Source of the DNA: Fasciola hepatica
Taxonomy: Eukaryota; Platyhelminthes; Trematoda; Plagiorchiida; Fasciolidae
Length of the DNA stretch: 64,000 nucleotides
Assembly (NCBI GenBank): GCA_948099385.1
Contig: CANUEZ040000199.1
Coordinates: 3,606,001-3,670,000 of the forward strand
Direction of reading: 5' to 3'
The stretch's first letter is position 1. Each line of letters opens with the position of its first letter. A program made the translations under genes and the position numbers. Below, piece by piece: positions 48,159 to 59,200 of this stretch. The notes below the pieces were generated by a model, which saw only the letters and a program-made list of their open reading frames with translations, searched no databases and had not been told where the DNA came from.

Positions 48159-48544
48159 ACAAGAAAGGGGAGAAGGAAAAACGACCCACAATAGATTGAT
48201 GACAGTTCCCTTTGATGTATTGATAACTCGTGCAGCATCATTAACCCTGGGCAAAAACGTCGGTATGAAAGTTACGAAATGGTGAGTAAATTGACTGAAT
48301 TGAACTGGTGTAAAATTGATCGTCCGAAACGATGAAAGTGCACAAACTGTAAAACATTTGTAATTCCTACCTGAAATTTATCATAAAACCTCATGCACGA
48401 TGAGCTATGTCTACGAAACACACCGGAGTATACACGATCCGACTATCACGGTTGCTTAATCCGTGTCCGCAGGTGCCGAAGACCCACATGCGGGTAGAGT
48501 AGCAGGCACTGAACACGGTTGGGGTTAAACAACAGCTATCTCTA

Positions 48545-49440
48545 CATACATAAAAGCTGGTTTCAATCCATCTCTAGCAACCGTTTCTTGCTTACCTTTA
48601 CGTTCTACGATGTAACAGTTGTCGTTGCATTCTAGAACTTGATGCGGGCCTGAGTAAAGAGCATGAATCAGGAGCTGTTTACTACGTGTACGTAAAAGTA
48701 AAGTGCGTAAAAGTAGATGATTCTCCAGATATGTCCGCTGGTACTATAAGCTCTCTAGTGGATGATGCGTGTAGGTCTTGCATATGCTGAGTTAGGCGTT
48801 GGATGTAGTCGAGATAGGTAAAAGGCAGTGATGGTTCGGGTGCAGCCAGTTTCCCGAGCAACTGAGGGGGACATTCAAATAATAATTGTACAGCCGTCGA
48901 ATGCAGGTCGGCGTTCACCGAACTCCGAATACCTAGTGAGACAAAAGAAAGGGCCTCATTCCATCCCGGGTTTGTATAAACTCTTAAAGCAGCTCTGAGT
49001 TGTCTGTCAAAACACTCATTCAAGCCGTTGGTGGCTGGATGGTACGTATTTGTCCTAACTTGTCTGCATCCTAATGCATTCATCAGGGACACAAAGGACC
49101 ACTGGAAGTGGGTTCCTTCATCAGTGGTCACAAAAAAAGCATGCAATTGGAGCTATCCGTCGTTCTAGAACATCACGTGCTGTTGTTTCAGATGAGCAGC
49201 CGCTTAAAGGTATCGCCCGAGCTCACCTCGAAGAGCGGTCGCTAAAAGTTAAGGGATAAGTAATGCCACTGGATGAAGGTAGAGGACGTACTAGATCGAC
49301 GTGCACGTTGTGAAAACGTGTGTTTGGTTTAGCTAACTTGCTGACAGGACTTTCTGTGTGTAGGTGTACTTTATCTCGGTGATATTCTAAACAACTGCAT
49401 GCCCATTCACCAATGTTTTTGTTTATTTTCAACCACACGA
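48545..49440 (-). pseudogene. Gypsy integrase
   Basis: Frame 49438-49223: KINKNIGEWACSCLEYHRDK (zinc-binding half with C-x2-C altered to C-x-C...C-L-E-Y), then RFHNVHVDLVRPLPSSSGIT with YPLTFSDRSSR, containing the first catalytic Asp (V-D-L) and D-R. After shifts, frame 49146-48682 gives TDEGTHFQW (second Asp region), ALGCRQVRTNTYHPATNGLN followed by ECFDRQLRAAL (third catalytic residue Glu in N-E-C-F). Later, W-N-E-A-L-S-F-V-S-L-G-I-R-S-S is the family W-x-x-x-L-P-x-x-L-x-x-x-R block. The Asp-Asp-Glu residues survive, but the frame does not. Confidence 0.85.
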
Positions 49441-49494
49441 AACGATCATTTGCGAGCTTAATCGAGGCTCACATGCCAGGGCGTGAAAAAAAAT

Positions 49495-49980
49495 TCAGTA
49501 TTCTGAAAACGACCCTACGCAACATAACGTTACCAGTGAACGAGGAGAGTTTTGTGTCTTGTCGTACAATATCGTTCCATTCGATAAAGTGAGTGGCACT
49601 GGTTCAAGTTTTGGAGAGCTGCAGCAACAACGTTTCTCGACTTCTGGGTCATCTGCTTGTGCTGGAGCAACAGCTGTTAAGTCTATGCCACCGGTTGGAG
49701 TAATGAGATGGATGCATGAAAGTGCATCTGACACAGGGTTGAGCTCAGCCGGGATATGTCCCATATCTTCAGCGAATTGGGTGGAATGATCTATGTGACC
49801 GGATTCCCCGGGTCAGAATCGGTCTGTAGTTGACCGTGGAGTGAAGACTACTGGCTTGTGATTCGTGAAGGCAGTAAATTGCCTTACCTCTAGCGCTTGT
49901 TAGAAATGACGAGTAGTCACATAAACCGCTGGAAGTTCCCTACAGAATATATCTGGGTTCAACCGGCTGTAGAGATTGGA
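49495..49980 (-). pseudogene. Gypsy RNase H, second half
   Basis: Minus-strand blocks: FFSNLYSRLNP (about 49975), RELPAVYVTTRHF and LEVRQFTAFTNHKPVVFTPR (49930-49840; the L-x-A-V-x-x-x-x-R-H-F and T-D-H-K-P-L blocks with Asp to Asn in TNHKP), then AEDMGHIPAELNPVSDALS (about 49770-49725, the I-x-G-x-x-N-x-V-A-D-A-L-S ending). The T-D-A-S catalytic block that should precede it is missing where the SINE pair lies. Confidence 0.8.
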
Positions 49981-50012
49981 GAAGAATGATTAGGACTGCC
50001 AAGTACCCTCTA

Positions 50013-50197
50013 CTTGCATAATATGATTCATCATGCAGTTCCAACGCTCGATTCATTATTGACAAAACGGTAGCATTTTACAGCTGTTTCATCCATTTTA
50101 GGAATCATCAGCAGTGCAAATCCACCGTGCTCCAACTGGGACTCGGATCCAGAGTGAACGATTGTGAGTCGAACACCAAATCACCATGCTATCAGGG
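50013..50197 (-). repeat. tRNA-derived SINE (minus copy inside gypsy RNase H)
   Basis: Read on the minus strand: TAGCATGGTGATTTGGTGTT (A-box side), GGATCCGAGTCCCAGTTGG (B-box side), TTTGCACTGCTGATGATTCC, AACAGCTGTAAAATGC, AATCGAGCGTTGGAACTGCA and AATCATATTATGCAAG at its 3' end. The end blocks are shared with 27953-28155. Confidence 0.8.
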
Positions 50198-50334
50198 TGG
50201 ACTCTCAGCGGTTTGTCGGATATATATACAACAGGGGTCAATCGTTGTGGGGAAACAGGTTGTTACCGCTCTAAGCCAGTAAGAGAAGCGCGCTATATCA
50301 TGTAGTGTACACGTTCAACAAGCCGTTGAGAACC

Positions 50335-50514
50335 AGCCTGGATAGCCTAGTGGTTGGAAGTTTCACTCACAGCCATTAATCTTGGGTTCGAGTCCCAGTG
50401 GATGTGCACTGCTAATGATTCCTAACAAACACGAACCAGCTGTGCAACGCTTCAGCGGTTTCAGTGGCGAGTAAAGCTTTCAGATTGCACGATAAATCAG
50501 ATCATGCAAATAGT
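50335..50514 (+). repeat. tRNA-derived SINE (plus copy inside gypsy RNase H)
   Basis: GGATAGCCTAGTGGTTGGAA is a good tRNA A box and GGGTTCGAGTCCCAGTGG is a good B box, about 30 bases apart. The body has GTGCACTGCTAATGATTCCT and CAGCTGTGCAACGCTTCAGC, and the end carries AATCAGATCATGCAAA. It lies head to head with the minus copy at 50013-50197, 140 bases apart. It is not a functional tRNA gene: no acceptor stem can be paired. This is the best preserved member in the window. Confidence 0.85.
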
Positions 50515-50960
50515 CTCCTACCATTCTTATAAATACCCTATATACTTTATTATCTGAGAGCGACAACAACAAAGTCTGGAGCGTAAGTTGACAATGACTA
50601 GAGCGCGCCTAATAAGTGGTGTTGTGTTGGTTCATGTAGTCACGTGCGCAATCAGACAGCCTCACACGAACGGAGCGTTATTGACTGCCTATTGATTGAC
50701 GCCTGTTCGCTGCTATGGCTAATTACACATGCATCCACATACGTGCGCACATCACAATGACTTCACCCACGGACGGCATGCTCTAACCAGTCAGGCTTTG
50801 GCAATAAGCCGTGCAGGCTTGTTGATTCGTTGATGTTGAGCAGTCCTGCATGACCGCACTCGATCGCAAATTCTGCTTGCAATTAATAATAGATTCACTT
50901 GCTTGCTTGCCCGCCTACGAGCGAGTTTTCCGATGTGCCAAGGGACGAATTTGTTGCATA
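50515..50960. other. Insert material between SINE pair and gypsy pol
   Basis: Non-gypsy sequence. It includes CTTATAAATACC and a stretch with CACTTGCTTGCTTGCCCGCC that loosely recalls 12590-12615 (CACTTGCCTGCTTGCGCC). No ORF with a domain. Confidence 0.4.
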
Positions 50961-51009
50961 GTGTGTCCTCCGTTAATTCCGAAGACAACAATGTGCAACA
51001 GTGGTTATG

Positions 51010-51349
51010 TTGGAGATAACTGGTTTAATTTCAGCAAAGCAGAAGGAGCACTCTAAGGGAATTCGAACATCTTCCTTTTACCGCGAAGTGAACCCATAAG
51101 AGATCGTCATAACTGGGCACACTCAGGAAGGAAAGCACTCTAAAAATTAACTACGCAAGCAAACTGTCGGAGCGTTTTAACAGAAGACGGTTCGGGATGT
51201 ACAAGAATAGCCTGTAATTTTTCTTTCGTAGACGAAACGCCTGAGACTGATAAAGTGCGACCTAGGAAAGTAACACATCTCGCAACGTTCAAAAAGCGCT
51301 CATGGATGCACAATGTAGACGTCGGGGATTGAACTGGCGAGTAAGACAT
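51010..51349 (-). pseudogene. Gypsy reverse transcriptase thumb/connector
   Basis: The frame 51349-51140 reads CVTFLGRTLSVSGVSSTKEK followed by LQAILVHPEPSSVKTLRQFA, matching F-L-G-x-x-x-S-x-x-G-x-x-x-x-x-x-K-x-x-A-I-x-x-x-P-x-P-x-x-V-K-x-L-R-x-F. It continues with stops through FLPECAQL and LRGKRKMFEFP to about 51010. The F-x-Y-L/V-D-D palm box, expected between the G-D-Y-R-A-L-N motif at 51515 and this block, was not found in the short interval available. Confidence 0.8.
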
Positions 51350-51531
51350 TGTCTAAATTGGCGTGAACTCCCACGAACTCTTGGGAGACTTTGAGTGTGT
51401 GATCAAACGAAATCTATGCAAATGAAAACCATCCAACCACTTTGATTTGTTGTGAGGTTTTGAAATTGCCTAGCAATCCAGCCTGTTGCTATTGTTTAGT
51501 GCCCGATAATCGCCAAAAAGACCGTTAGTCG

Positions 51532-52066
51532 TTAACGGACATTTCGGGTGCTATATGTTGCGAGGATCCCCACAGAAGACGGTCCAGTAATGCCGAAATC
51601 CAGCAAGTAACAAAACTGGGCCTCGGCTGTTTTGAGTATGTTGGATGGTGAACCGAAGGAACGACTGTGACTATATATTACAGTACGCCTGTCAGCATCT
51701 GTGGTGTTTGTTAGGTGGGAATAATTCAGGAAACTCATGCAACAGCCTCTCGTAGCGGTCTGTAGAAAGGGATAATTCATCTAACGTCGATGCATTGCCA
51801 AAAGCAACTAGGTTAGCTTGAAGATCATTTGGAATTACTTCCACCCAACAAGTCTTGGGGTTAGTGGCCCGCCTCCGCATGAAATCGCGATGCTGTGTAG
51901 GCTTCTGGATACCATGGTCACCAGGCTTCATACCGAACACCAAATGCTCAATCCGATTTTCCGCTGCCATATCGATTCTCCTTAATATTGCTTCCCGCAA
52001 TATGTCGTACGGAGACATCTCAGGTAGGTCACATCTAATATCTCTAATTACTGGGGCCAAAGCCAA
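51532..52066 (-). pseudogene. Gypsy gag fused to start of reverse transcriptase
   Basis: The minus-strand frame 52066-51692 reads PYDILREAILRRIDMAAENR, then a KPTQHRDFMRR segment: the C-terminal capsid pattern P-Y-x-x-L-K-x-A-I-L-x-R-x-x-x-x-x-x-R-x-x-x-L with a K/R-P-T/S-Q-x-L-R-x-M. It goes on through LDELSLSTDRYERLLHEFPE into LFPPN, which already corresponds to the linker just before reverse transcriptase. The next frame (51780-51532) reads FGITGPSSVGI and, after a shift, GDYRALN at about 51515, the gypsy G-D-Y-R-A-L-N motif. The zinc knuckle and the D-S-G/D-T-G protease normally found between are absent: an internal deletion. Confidence 0.75.
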
Positions 52067-52109
52067 GGCAAGTTTTTAACCCGACATGTAAATTATGTAG
52101 CTTGGATGG

Positions 52110-54600
52110 TTATGCGGGCCTTTCGAAATCGTTGTTCGACCTGAACCAGCCAAAACTATGGGTTTGCAGGAATCCTCATATGTATTGAGAATATACCGAA
52201 ATGTTCCGAGTCCTTTACTTCTTCACCGTCTAATGAGGAAGTTTCCTATGAACATGTCGTTTTGAGCGATAAAAAAAGCTCAGGTTGATATGAAGTTTGG
52301 GAGAGTACTCAGGTTATTCAATGAAATTCTGAAATATTCCTAATCAAAACAGGTTGATGGAATACTCAAAGTAGATTCAAGGAACAGATTTACTTCAGTG
52401 ATGGAAAAATCTACGGTAAAGCACCAAAAGACGGTGCCCTGGTGCTGGAATTTAGCGTACTAAGAAAAGGACCTGGATGGCACACGGATACACTTGATAT
52501 TTCTAGGCATGAAGCGCTGGTAAGCAGAAGAACAAAACCATGATCCACAGAGACATAATGAGAACCTTCAGAGAAAAAAAGGCACAGTGAGAAGCAGTCA
52601 GTGAAGACTCATAAACCAGGAAGAGCTTGGTAAGGGAGTGACATAGCAAGGTTTACACAGGGATCAGCAATATGAATGCTGATTGCCAGTGTCGCTACAC
52701 TACTCCATTTCTCCTCATCGCTCGCTGACAACAGCGTACGACACAACAGCTTGATTCCTCACATTATAAGTGGTTCGAATTCGAAGGCCTGGACAACCAA
52801 TTCACTATTGGTGTATATAGTTTTCATCTACGGCTCACAAGCGAATCGGACAGTATATCTACTCAAACTCTTGTAGTCTCTAGTGGATATTGATTTGAAA
52901 ATCCCGTCTTCACAATCGTACTTCCCGAAGCGAAAGTCTCGTTCGTCCCAATGCGATCCATCATTAAAAACAACCGCAGCGAAAGCTCAGTCAATCACAT
53001 CAGCATCACATGCCACTGACTTTACTCATTCAATTTCGGACCCTCTCACTGTGAACTTCAGCAACTGTCGTTCGAGTAGCCGCGTGATCGATAACAATCG
53101 GTGTTTGCGCTTTCAATGTTCACCCATATTTACTTCAGCAAAAACGAGTGAAGTGTTTCCAACCGGTTTTGGGTTTTGTTCAGTTCATTTTGGTATCATG
53201 CGTAAACCAGCTAGACACACCAATAAATGAATTTTGTTTAACCCGCATCACTTCATTGGTCGAATGGATAGACAGGAGTGCACAAGTGGATCACACTAGT
53301 TGATCCGAACAGTTTGGATAGAGTTGTGGGGTGTGGAGTGACTTTAATTTGAGAGATCAACTAGAAAATCAATATCTACCTATTTATATGAGTACTTACG
53401 CCGACCCAACTACTTCCGACATACTGTTTTGGTAATGAAACAGGTGTCTCAAAGGAAACGTGGCCCAGCCAAGTGTCAAATAGCAATACAATATAGCTCA
53501 TTTCGGCCTTGCCATTGATCACTTCTATATGGCCATCTAACATCGTTAAATAGTCTTCAAGGTAATTCCATTTTCCCATCGAGTGTTCTTAGTTTCAGTA
53601 CGACAGTTCACTTTGCCTTGAAAATCATGCTCTTTGGTTTCTTCATTACTTTTTAAAGGACAGCCTTCCAGTGGTTGAGTGACTCGCGGAGTAGAAACCG
53701 GGAACCCAAGTTAGCGAAAGCGATTTCGTAATCTAGATGTACTAGGAGACAATCAGTCAAAACTAGAGGCCTATGTACTTCAATGCGGGGGCACTCCGGC
53801 CAAAATTTGACAAGTGATCTGGTCGGGCGACTTTTATTCCACCATTTCCAGTTGACTAAATTCAACTGGGTGTCTCGTAACCAAGCTCGAATGTGAATCC
53901 CGTTCTACTTTAACTGCGTTTGCACACATGGTCAAATCTAATAAATACTAATGACAAGTTATGCAACCAAATTAATTGAAAAATAACTCGGAGATGGATG
54001 TCTTTACCCCATCCCCGAAATCGAATCAACCTGAGTGGCATTCCAATAAAGTGCTAACGTCATTTTCGCGAATCTCCCTAAGGGTTAAATGACTTGTGCA
54101 TGAGTGTGACTGTGTGTGTGTGATTTTTTCCAATCAACCATTTGATCAGTGGGCCGAGACATTCCGTGCTCATGGTTCGGTTTGTGAATAGAACGCTTAT
54201 GGATTTGGAGACAGTGGTACTGCTAACCGTCTCCATCCTGCATTCAAGGCTTATCAGTGCGTAAGAATCGTACACAAGTGTGGTCAGGACCGTTTCAAAT
54301 GTTAGCCAAGGGGCAAGCAGTATTACGATTTAAGCAGGTACAGGTGACCAATCACGATCAGTGGATAGCAATGGTGTAAAACGGCAGTTCAAGGCGTGAG
54401 ACAAAAGGAGATGGAGGAAGAAGAGTGAACATGGCACGCCAAACGGATGACATAAAAGGTCGATCAAACGGATGATATGACGGGACTGAAGCGTGATAAC
54501 GTGATGACGTCAATGGAGCTTGTATAAAATCCCGTGAATGGTGAACGAGGAAACAGTGAGGCTGTCGGTATCCGCCTCCACAATCTCCTCCGAGTGCTCA
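52110..54600. other. No supported gene
   Basis: Several short frames of unknown meaning. The minus-strand frame 53579-53376 (start MGKWNYLEDYLTMLDG) runs into a consensus donor, GTAAGT, at about 53401 on the minus strand, so a host exon is conceivable, but no acceptor or homology supports it. The plus-strand frame 52883-53230 is Ser/Thr-rich without motifs. Confidence 0.4.
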
Positions 54601-55084
54601 AAAACAATTTGCGTGTGCTCCTAACCTGCCCCGGCCCTCCCTGCATCCTACAATACGAGAAGGGTATGCACCATTGATGATTTCTTACAAGAGCGAAAAT
54701 CGAGTCTGGTGCTTCCGAGTGCAGGTTGGTCGCATGATCTGAGGTTTGCGAGTGAAACGTGGAGTCCAAAGAACAGTCAACCAAACAAAGATTCACCAAT
54801 CTTACACACTACTCGCAAGTAATTGTGTGATATAAATACGCCATAAGCCAGATGAAAACTGACACAGTACGTCCGGTTTTGATTTCAGCCTGGATTACAA
54901 CCGTTTTCTTTACCCTTTTTGTTACTAATAATCTCTATCCCTTCCTATTCGTCTAACTGGTCCAAAACTTTAACTTGTTAATACATGTTGTAATGTAATG
55001 GCACGATTATGAAACACTAGAAACGAGCTTGTTCTCCAAACTGTGTTCTCCAAGTGTGAATAAAGTTGATGATTAAATGATTTG
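54600..55084 (+). repeat. Candidate LTR of an LTR retrotransposon
   Basis: The order of signals on the plus strand fits U3-R-U5: ATCGAGTCTGGTGCTTCCGA and GAGTGAAACGTGGAGTCCAA shared with 17390-17460, a TATA box (GATATAAATACGCC, about 54830), an AATAAA signal (GTGAATAAAGTTG, about 55058), and an end in CA at about 55092 followed at once by TGGCGCCCGGTGG, which looks like a primer binding site. No gag or pol follows on the plus strand, so it is a solo or truncated LTR. The 5' boundary is uncertain. Confidence 0.5.
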
Positions 55085-55099
55085 GATCATGGCGCCCGG

Positions 55100-56099
55100 T
55101 GGTAAGTGATAACTGGGGCAGAAATTTTGCATTAGCCATAAAGCCAGTTAGAAAGAGGGTTCATTGATTAACGATAGGATCAGATAAACCCAGTAAATAG
55201 GCCGAGTACTCATGTGAGTTAGACAAACAAACAGAGGCTAGTAAACAAGCCACACAAAGAGTACACGAGCGGACTGGTACACTGAAGTGGAGGAAAGTCG
55301 GGTTAAAATTTAATCCATTTGAACCAGGGAACTGAGTCGAAGTCAAACAGATCGACGGTGGTGATCTCCCGAAGTTCATAGACCGAGCACATGGAGAACA
55401 CGGACAAGAGAACACAAATTTTGCTCCGAATGGGAACTTCATTATCCAAAATAGAGACTTGCACTTTCCTTTTATTATGTGATAATCGGACAGCATTTCA
55501 CGGTCAATTTAAGACTCCCCTTTCACGAAAGTGACCAAATTTTTCAACGTTATTGATCTCGGCTAGACTCAAATGCGCAGATTGATGCCACCTGCGCATT
55601 AGTAACGCTTATGTTCGATCAGCAAAGCTACAAGACCACATGGGTGGTTTCGAGTAATTCACACACAAAAACTATTAGCACACGGCGACCATCATCTTGA
55701 ATTAGTAATCTAGCTATGTAATAATCAGTGGGCAACTGTTGAACACACCAGCACGGTTTCATCAATGGTTATGGGTAACTAACGTGATTCGTTTGTGAAA
55801 TGTCCCAAACCACCTGTGAGGTCTCGTTTTTCAACTGGCAGAGAGCAGGTTCTACTGCAGTATGATTCACACCCGTACATGGGTTCACGTCCCTAGGAGG
55901 CTGACGACCTTTATCTTTCATTTGCCGTTGTTTTAAAACTCCCGTTTGGACTGTAGACGGAGGGTGGGATGAGTAATCGGGGACTTTAAATCTCATCTGC
56001 GTCTTATGTTCAAAACTTGATACTCCCATTCATAAGAACGATCGTCCTTAATATCGGCTCGTCAAGGACAATTCATGCTAGCTTCATTTTCATTTTCAG
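55100..56099. other. No supported gene
   Basis: Short frames only. The minus-strand frame 55496-55161 (111 residues, Cys- and Ser-rich) has no recognisable motif. Confidence 0.45.
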
Positions 56100-56241
56100 A
56101 CAACTTTTTGGTTGGGAATTTTTGACGATTTTTACCAGGGACACTGCGGTACTAGATAACAATTTCGACACTTTTCGGCTGCAATTGGAATATCCGCTTC
56201 GCGTGACACGAATTAACAACAATACCTCAGCATACTGCTGA
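56100..56241 (+). CDS. Possible terminal exon, unknown protein
   Basis: A pyrimidine-rich acceptor (TTCATTTTCATTTTCAG, ending 56099) is followed by 142 bases open to TGA at 56239-56241. It encodes QLFGWEFLTIFTRDTAVLDN, then F-D-T-F-R-L-Q-L-E-Y-P-L-R-V-T-R-I. The composition looks more protein-like than surrounding frames. No family was recognised, no upstream exon was found, and the acceptor may be chance. Confidence 0.2.
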
Positions 56242-56249
56242 AAAGCTAG

Positions 56250-59200
56250 TTTCCATTGAGCTGATTTGCATTTATTTCAATGACTTGCATCATTCAACTG
56301 AAGTTCTTAGTGAAACTAAGAATCATGCGATCAGTCGCACCGGTGAACTCTGAGCTCACCGAATATCCTGTTATCCGAGAAACGGGGCCCAACTACGACG
56401 CACAAAATGCATACATGAGGCATCTTCGAAAGCACCTATCTAAAGTGCGAATGCACTACGGGATGTGGTCCACGTAGGGTTTATTGTGTTTTGAATTTCA
56501 GATCCTAAGCCTGATTGGTCGGACTGAACGGATGGGTTTGGAGGTACGGACATGCACGCGACTCAGTTTAATTTGTGTTGACCAATAGTGAACTACCGTT
56601 GTGTAAACTAAATCACGGTTCCAACAGCTATTCATTTATCAAGTTTTGGAACTAGTGACTGTGTTCATCGAATTCACGTATGTCGATATTTTTGTAAGGT
56701 CTTTGTGTAGTTTGCATTCCCATTTTTCTCCATTCTCATCCATCAATAAATCGTACATTTGCGCAGTTGAGAAGGCCATAGATACCACATCACCACTTCC
56801 GTTATTACATTCCTCTAATAATTTACCTCATACCAAATATAGTCACTCGGAGCTCGAAGGCGTTCATTAAAACGTTTGCGCTTCTAGCTCAGGTAGTGCT
56901 TAGACCTGTATTGATGCGATCGACAGGTTTCTGTGAAATAATTTTTAACCACAAAAGGATTCGGAGCAAAATTAGTCTTATTCCTAGACGTATTGCGTAT
57001 TACTGATAACAAAAGTGTTCCTATGGTTAGGTAGCCACTAACAGTCGTTTAGCAGTCTCTCGGTATTCCAGAAAGGTTCGTTTGCTCTACCTCAGGTCGC
57101 GGTCACCAAGTAATCGACAGTAACTACAAAATGGTTATATCAGTCGTAGTAGTAAGTCGGAGTATAGGGAAATTACTAGTGAAACTGCTCCTTATTAGGT
57201 TTTTCCTAATCATAGGTTTTAGCCACAGTTTTATATGGGCATTCATTCATCTAAATTAATCTCAATGAATTCAATGAGCAGCTGTCTGAAAGATAATCTG
57301 ATGCGGTCCTCCATTTGAGCAATAGAGAAATTATCTTTTCGATCAGCAGTCAGTTTATCAAAATTCTTCGAATAGGCCATTGGAATTTTGTTAAAAAACA
57401 GCTACATAATGAACAAAACCTCGACAGTCTAAGCTTTACACACGTAAATCACGAATAACTAGTTCTCCCATTTTGATGATGCAGAACCATCTGCCAGTAC
57501 CATCGGTATGGTTTACTTCATCCCTACTTTTGCTGTCATTTTGCCTGTCCAAAGGCTAGCGAGCTCAAATAATTTGAGCACGAGCCGTTTTCTTTCCACA
57601 CTGACTGAAAAGAATTCCCGTGGAAATACATTTGAATTGCTTCTTTTTGCAATCGCAGCAAATTCTCAGTCATTTTTCAAAATCGATGTTACCAATATCC
57701 CCTCGGCCGATGATGAAACATTTGCGACTTAAACGCCACGCTCAGTGAGCAGAAGCAGATGGAAACATAGCAAGGTCACTCACCTTCAGACAGCTACGCG
57801 CACCCATCTCTCAGCTATAGCACGAGAGTACGAGCAAGACCATCACCCAATCCTTTTGATGTACTGATTTTACTGATTATCATTATTCTACCTCAACAAT
57901 TTCACCGTTTACTTTCATTCAGTCTTATCGATAGTCACCACACTTTCAGTCTGATGCTATGGTCCCTTATCAGAAGAGATCTTCATGTGTTTTTTCGTTA
58001 GACAGGGTGAAAGTAAGAGTTTTGTCCCTTGGTTAGGGTGAAAGATGTGCGATAAAAAGAGTGTAACGTGCGGAAGACGATCAATTTCAAATTAATGATA
58101 AGCGTGGAATGGCCAAATATCCAGTGTAAAACGTGTCATTTGGTCGATAACTGTCACTAGCCTACAATCCTGGATCGCATCGGAAATTGAAAAACCTGAC
58201 TTATTCTTTGTGAGCTGAGGTTAGGAGCACATTTCGATCGTTGAATTCGGAATTTCCAATTTACGTTCCGGACATAAGAGGGTTGTACAACAAGAAATCG
58301 GACTACTTTTTTGTTATTGTTGAAGATGCATTCACTGGAGATATCTGATAACACTGGATCATATCGGAGGTTTATCGGTGAGGCACGATTCACTTTCATT
58401 AACACTGCAAAATATGCTTGGTGTTCATATCTATTCGGAGTTACGTTTCACGTCAAAAAACGAAGTTGAACTCAGCGAGGTATTTGATTGTGAAATTACG
58501 CGCAAATGACAGTTTCAAGATCATGGCAAATATAGACCTCAATTCGTGGCGTCCTACAAAGAGTTCATCGGCAACTCAGTGTCTTACAGATAAAGTAGAC
58601 GCTAAATGGCGAAAAGTAGATAGGGTTGAAAGCCAGTCATGGGTCAGATATCAAGTGAACAGAATATAGTTTCCGTTGCATAAAAAAGCGAGTTCGAGAA
58701 CAGAAGACTGTAAACCAAATTAAATCAGTGGCACACACCGTGAAACCGCTGTCGAAGATGGTTTTTTAATTAGATACGAAGGTAGAAAAGTAGGACGAGT
58801 GTACGACATCCACGCGCACTAATGTACAAATCTGGTGTCATGTCCGTGGCGAAGTTCACTAATTAGTCTCGTTAAGCACAATGTGTAAAGTATGGGGCAT
58901 AACGGGTCACTTAACCCATGGACAAATATCACACGAGAGAACGGTTCTACAACGATCGGAGTGTAAAACCGACCTGACTAACAAGAAACAAAAGAATTTT
59001 TGACAATGAGTCATAACAGATCCAACAGTCACCGAAGTCGGTTGTTAACGACAACATTCAATCCCAAACCTCTCTTAGTAGGTAAAGCCCGAGATCGAGT
59101 TGCATAAAAAGTGCGTAATGCAAAATCTCCGAGAAGATTTCGGAAGTGGTCGATTATCTTCGTACGACTTTACGACATAAATTTTCCAAATGACTGAGCG

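Larger units (their letters stand above)
48545..52110 (-). mobile_element. Ty3/gypsy retrotransposon remnant
   Basis: On the minus strand from 52110: gag capsid region, pre-RT and start of reverse transcriptase, reverse transcriptase thumb, RNase H, integrase zinc-binding region, integrase core, integrase C-terminus (GPHQVLECNDNCYIVERKG at about 48640, ending near 48545). The order RT-RNaseH-IN identifies Ty3/gypsy. The integrase resembles flatworm elements of the CsRn1 kind, as far as I can judge without a search. Protease, the gag zinc knuckle and the reverse transcriptase YxDD palm are missing, and SINEs split the RNase H. No paired LTRs could be recognised. Confidence 0.85.

Noticed and set aside
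50335..50420. Functional tRNA gene
   Set aside because: A and B boxes are good, but no acceptor stem or proper anticodon arm can be paired, and diverged copies of the same unit with a common non-tRNA body occur elsewhere, so it is a SINE.
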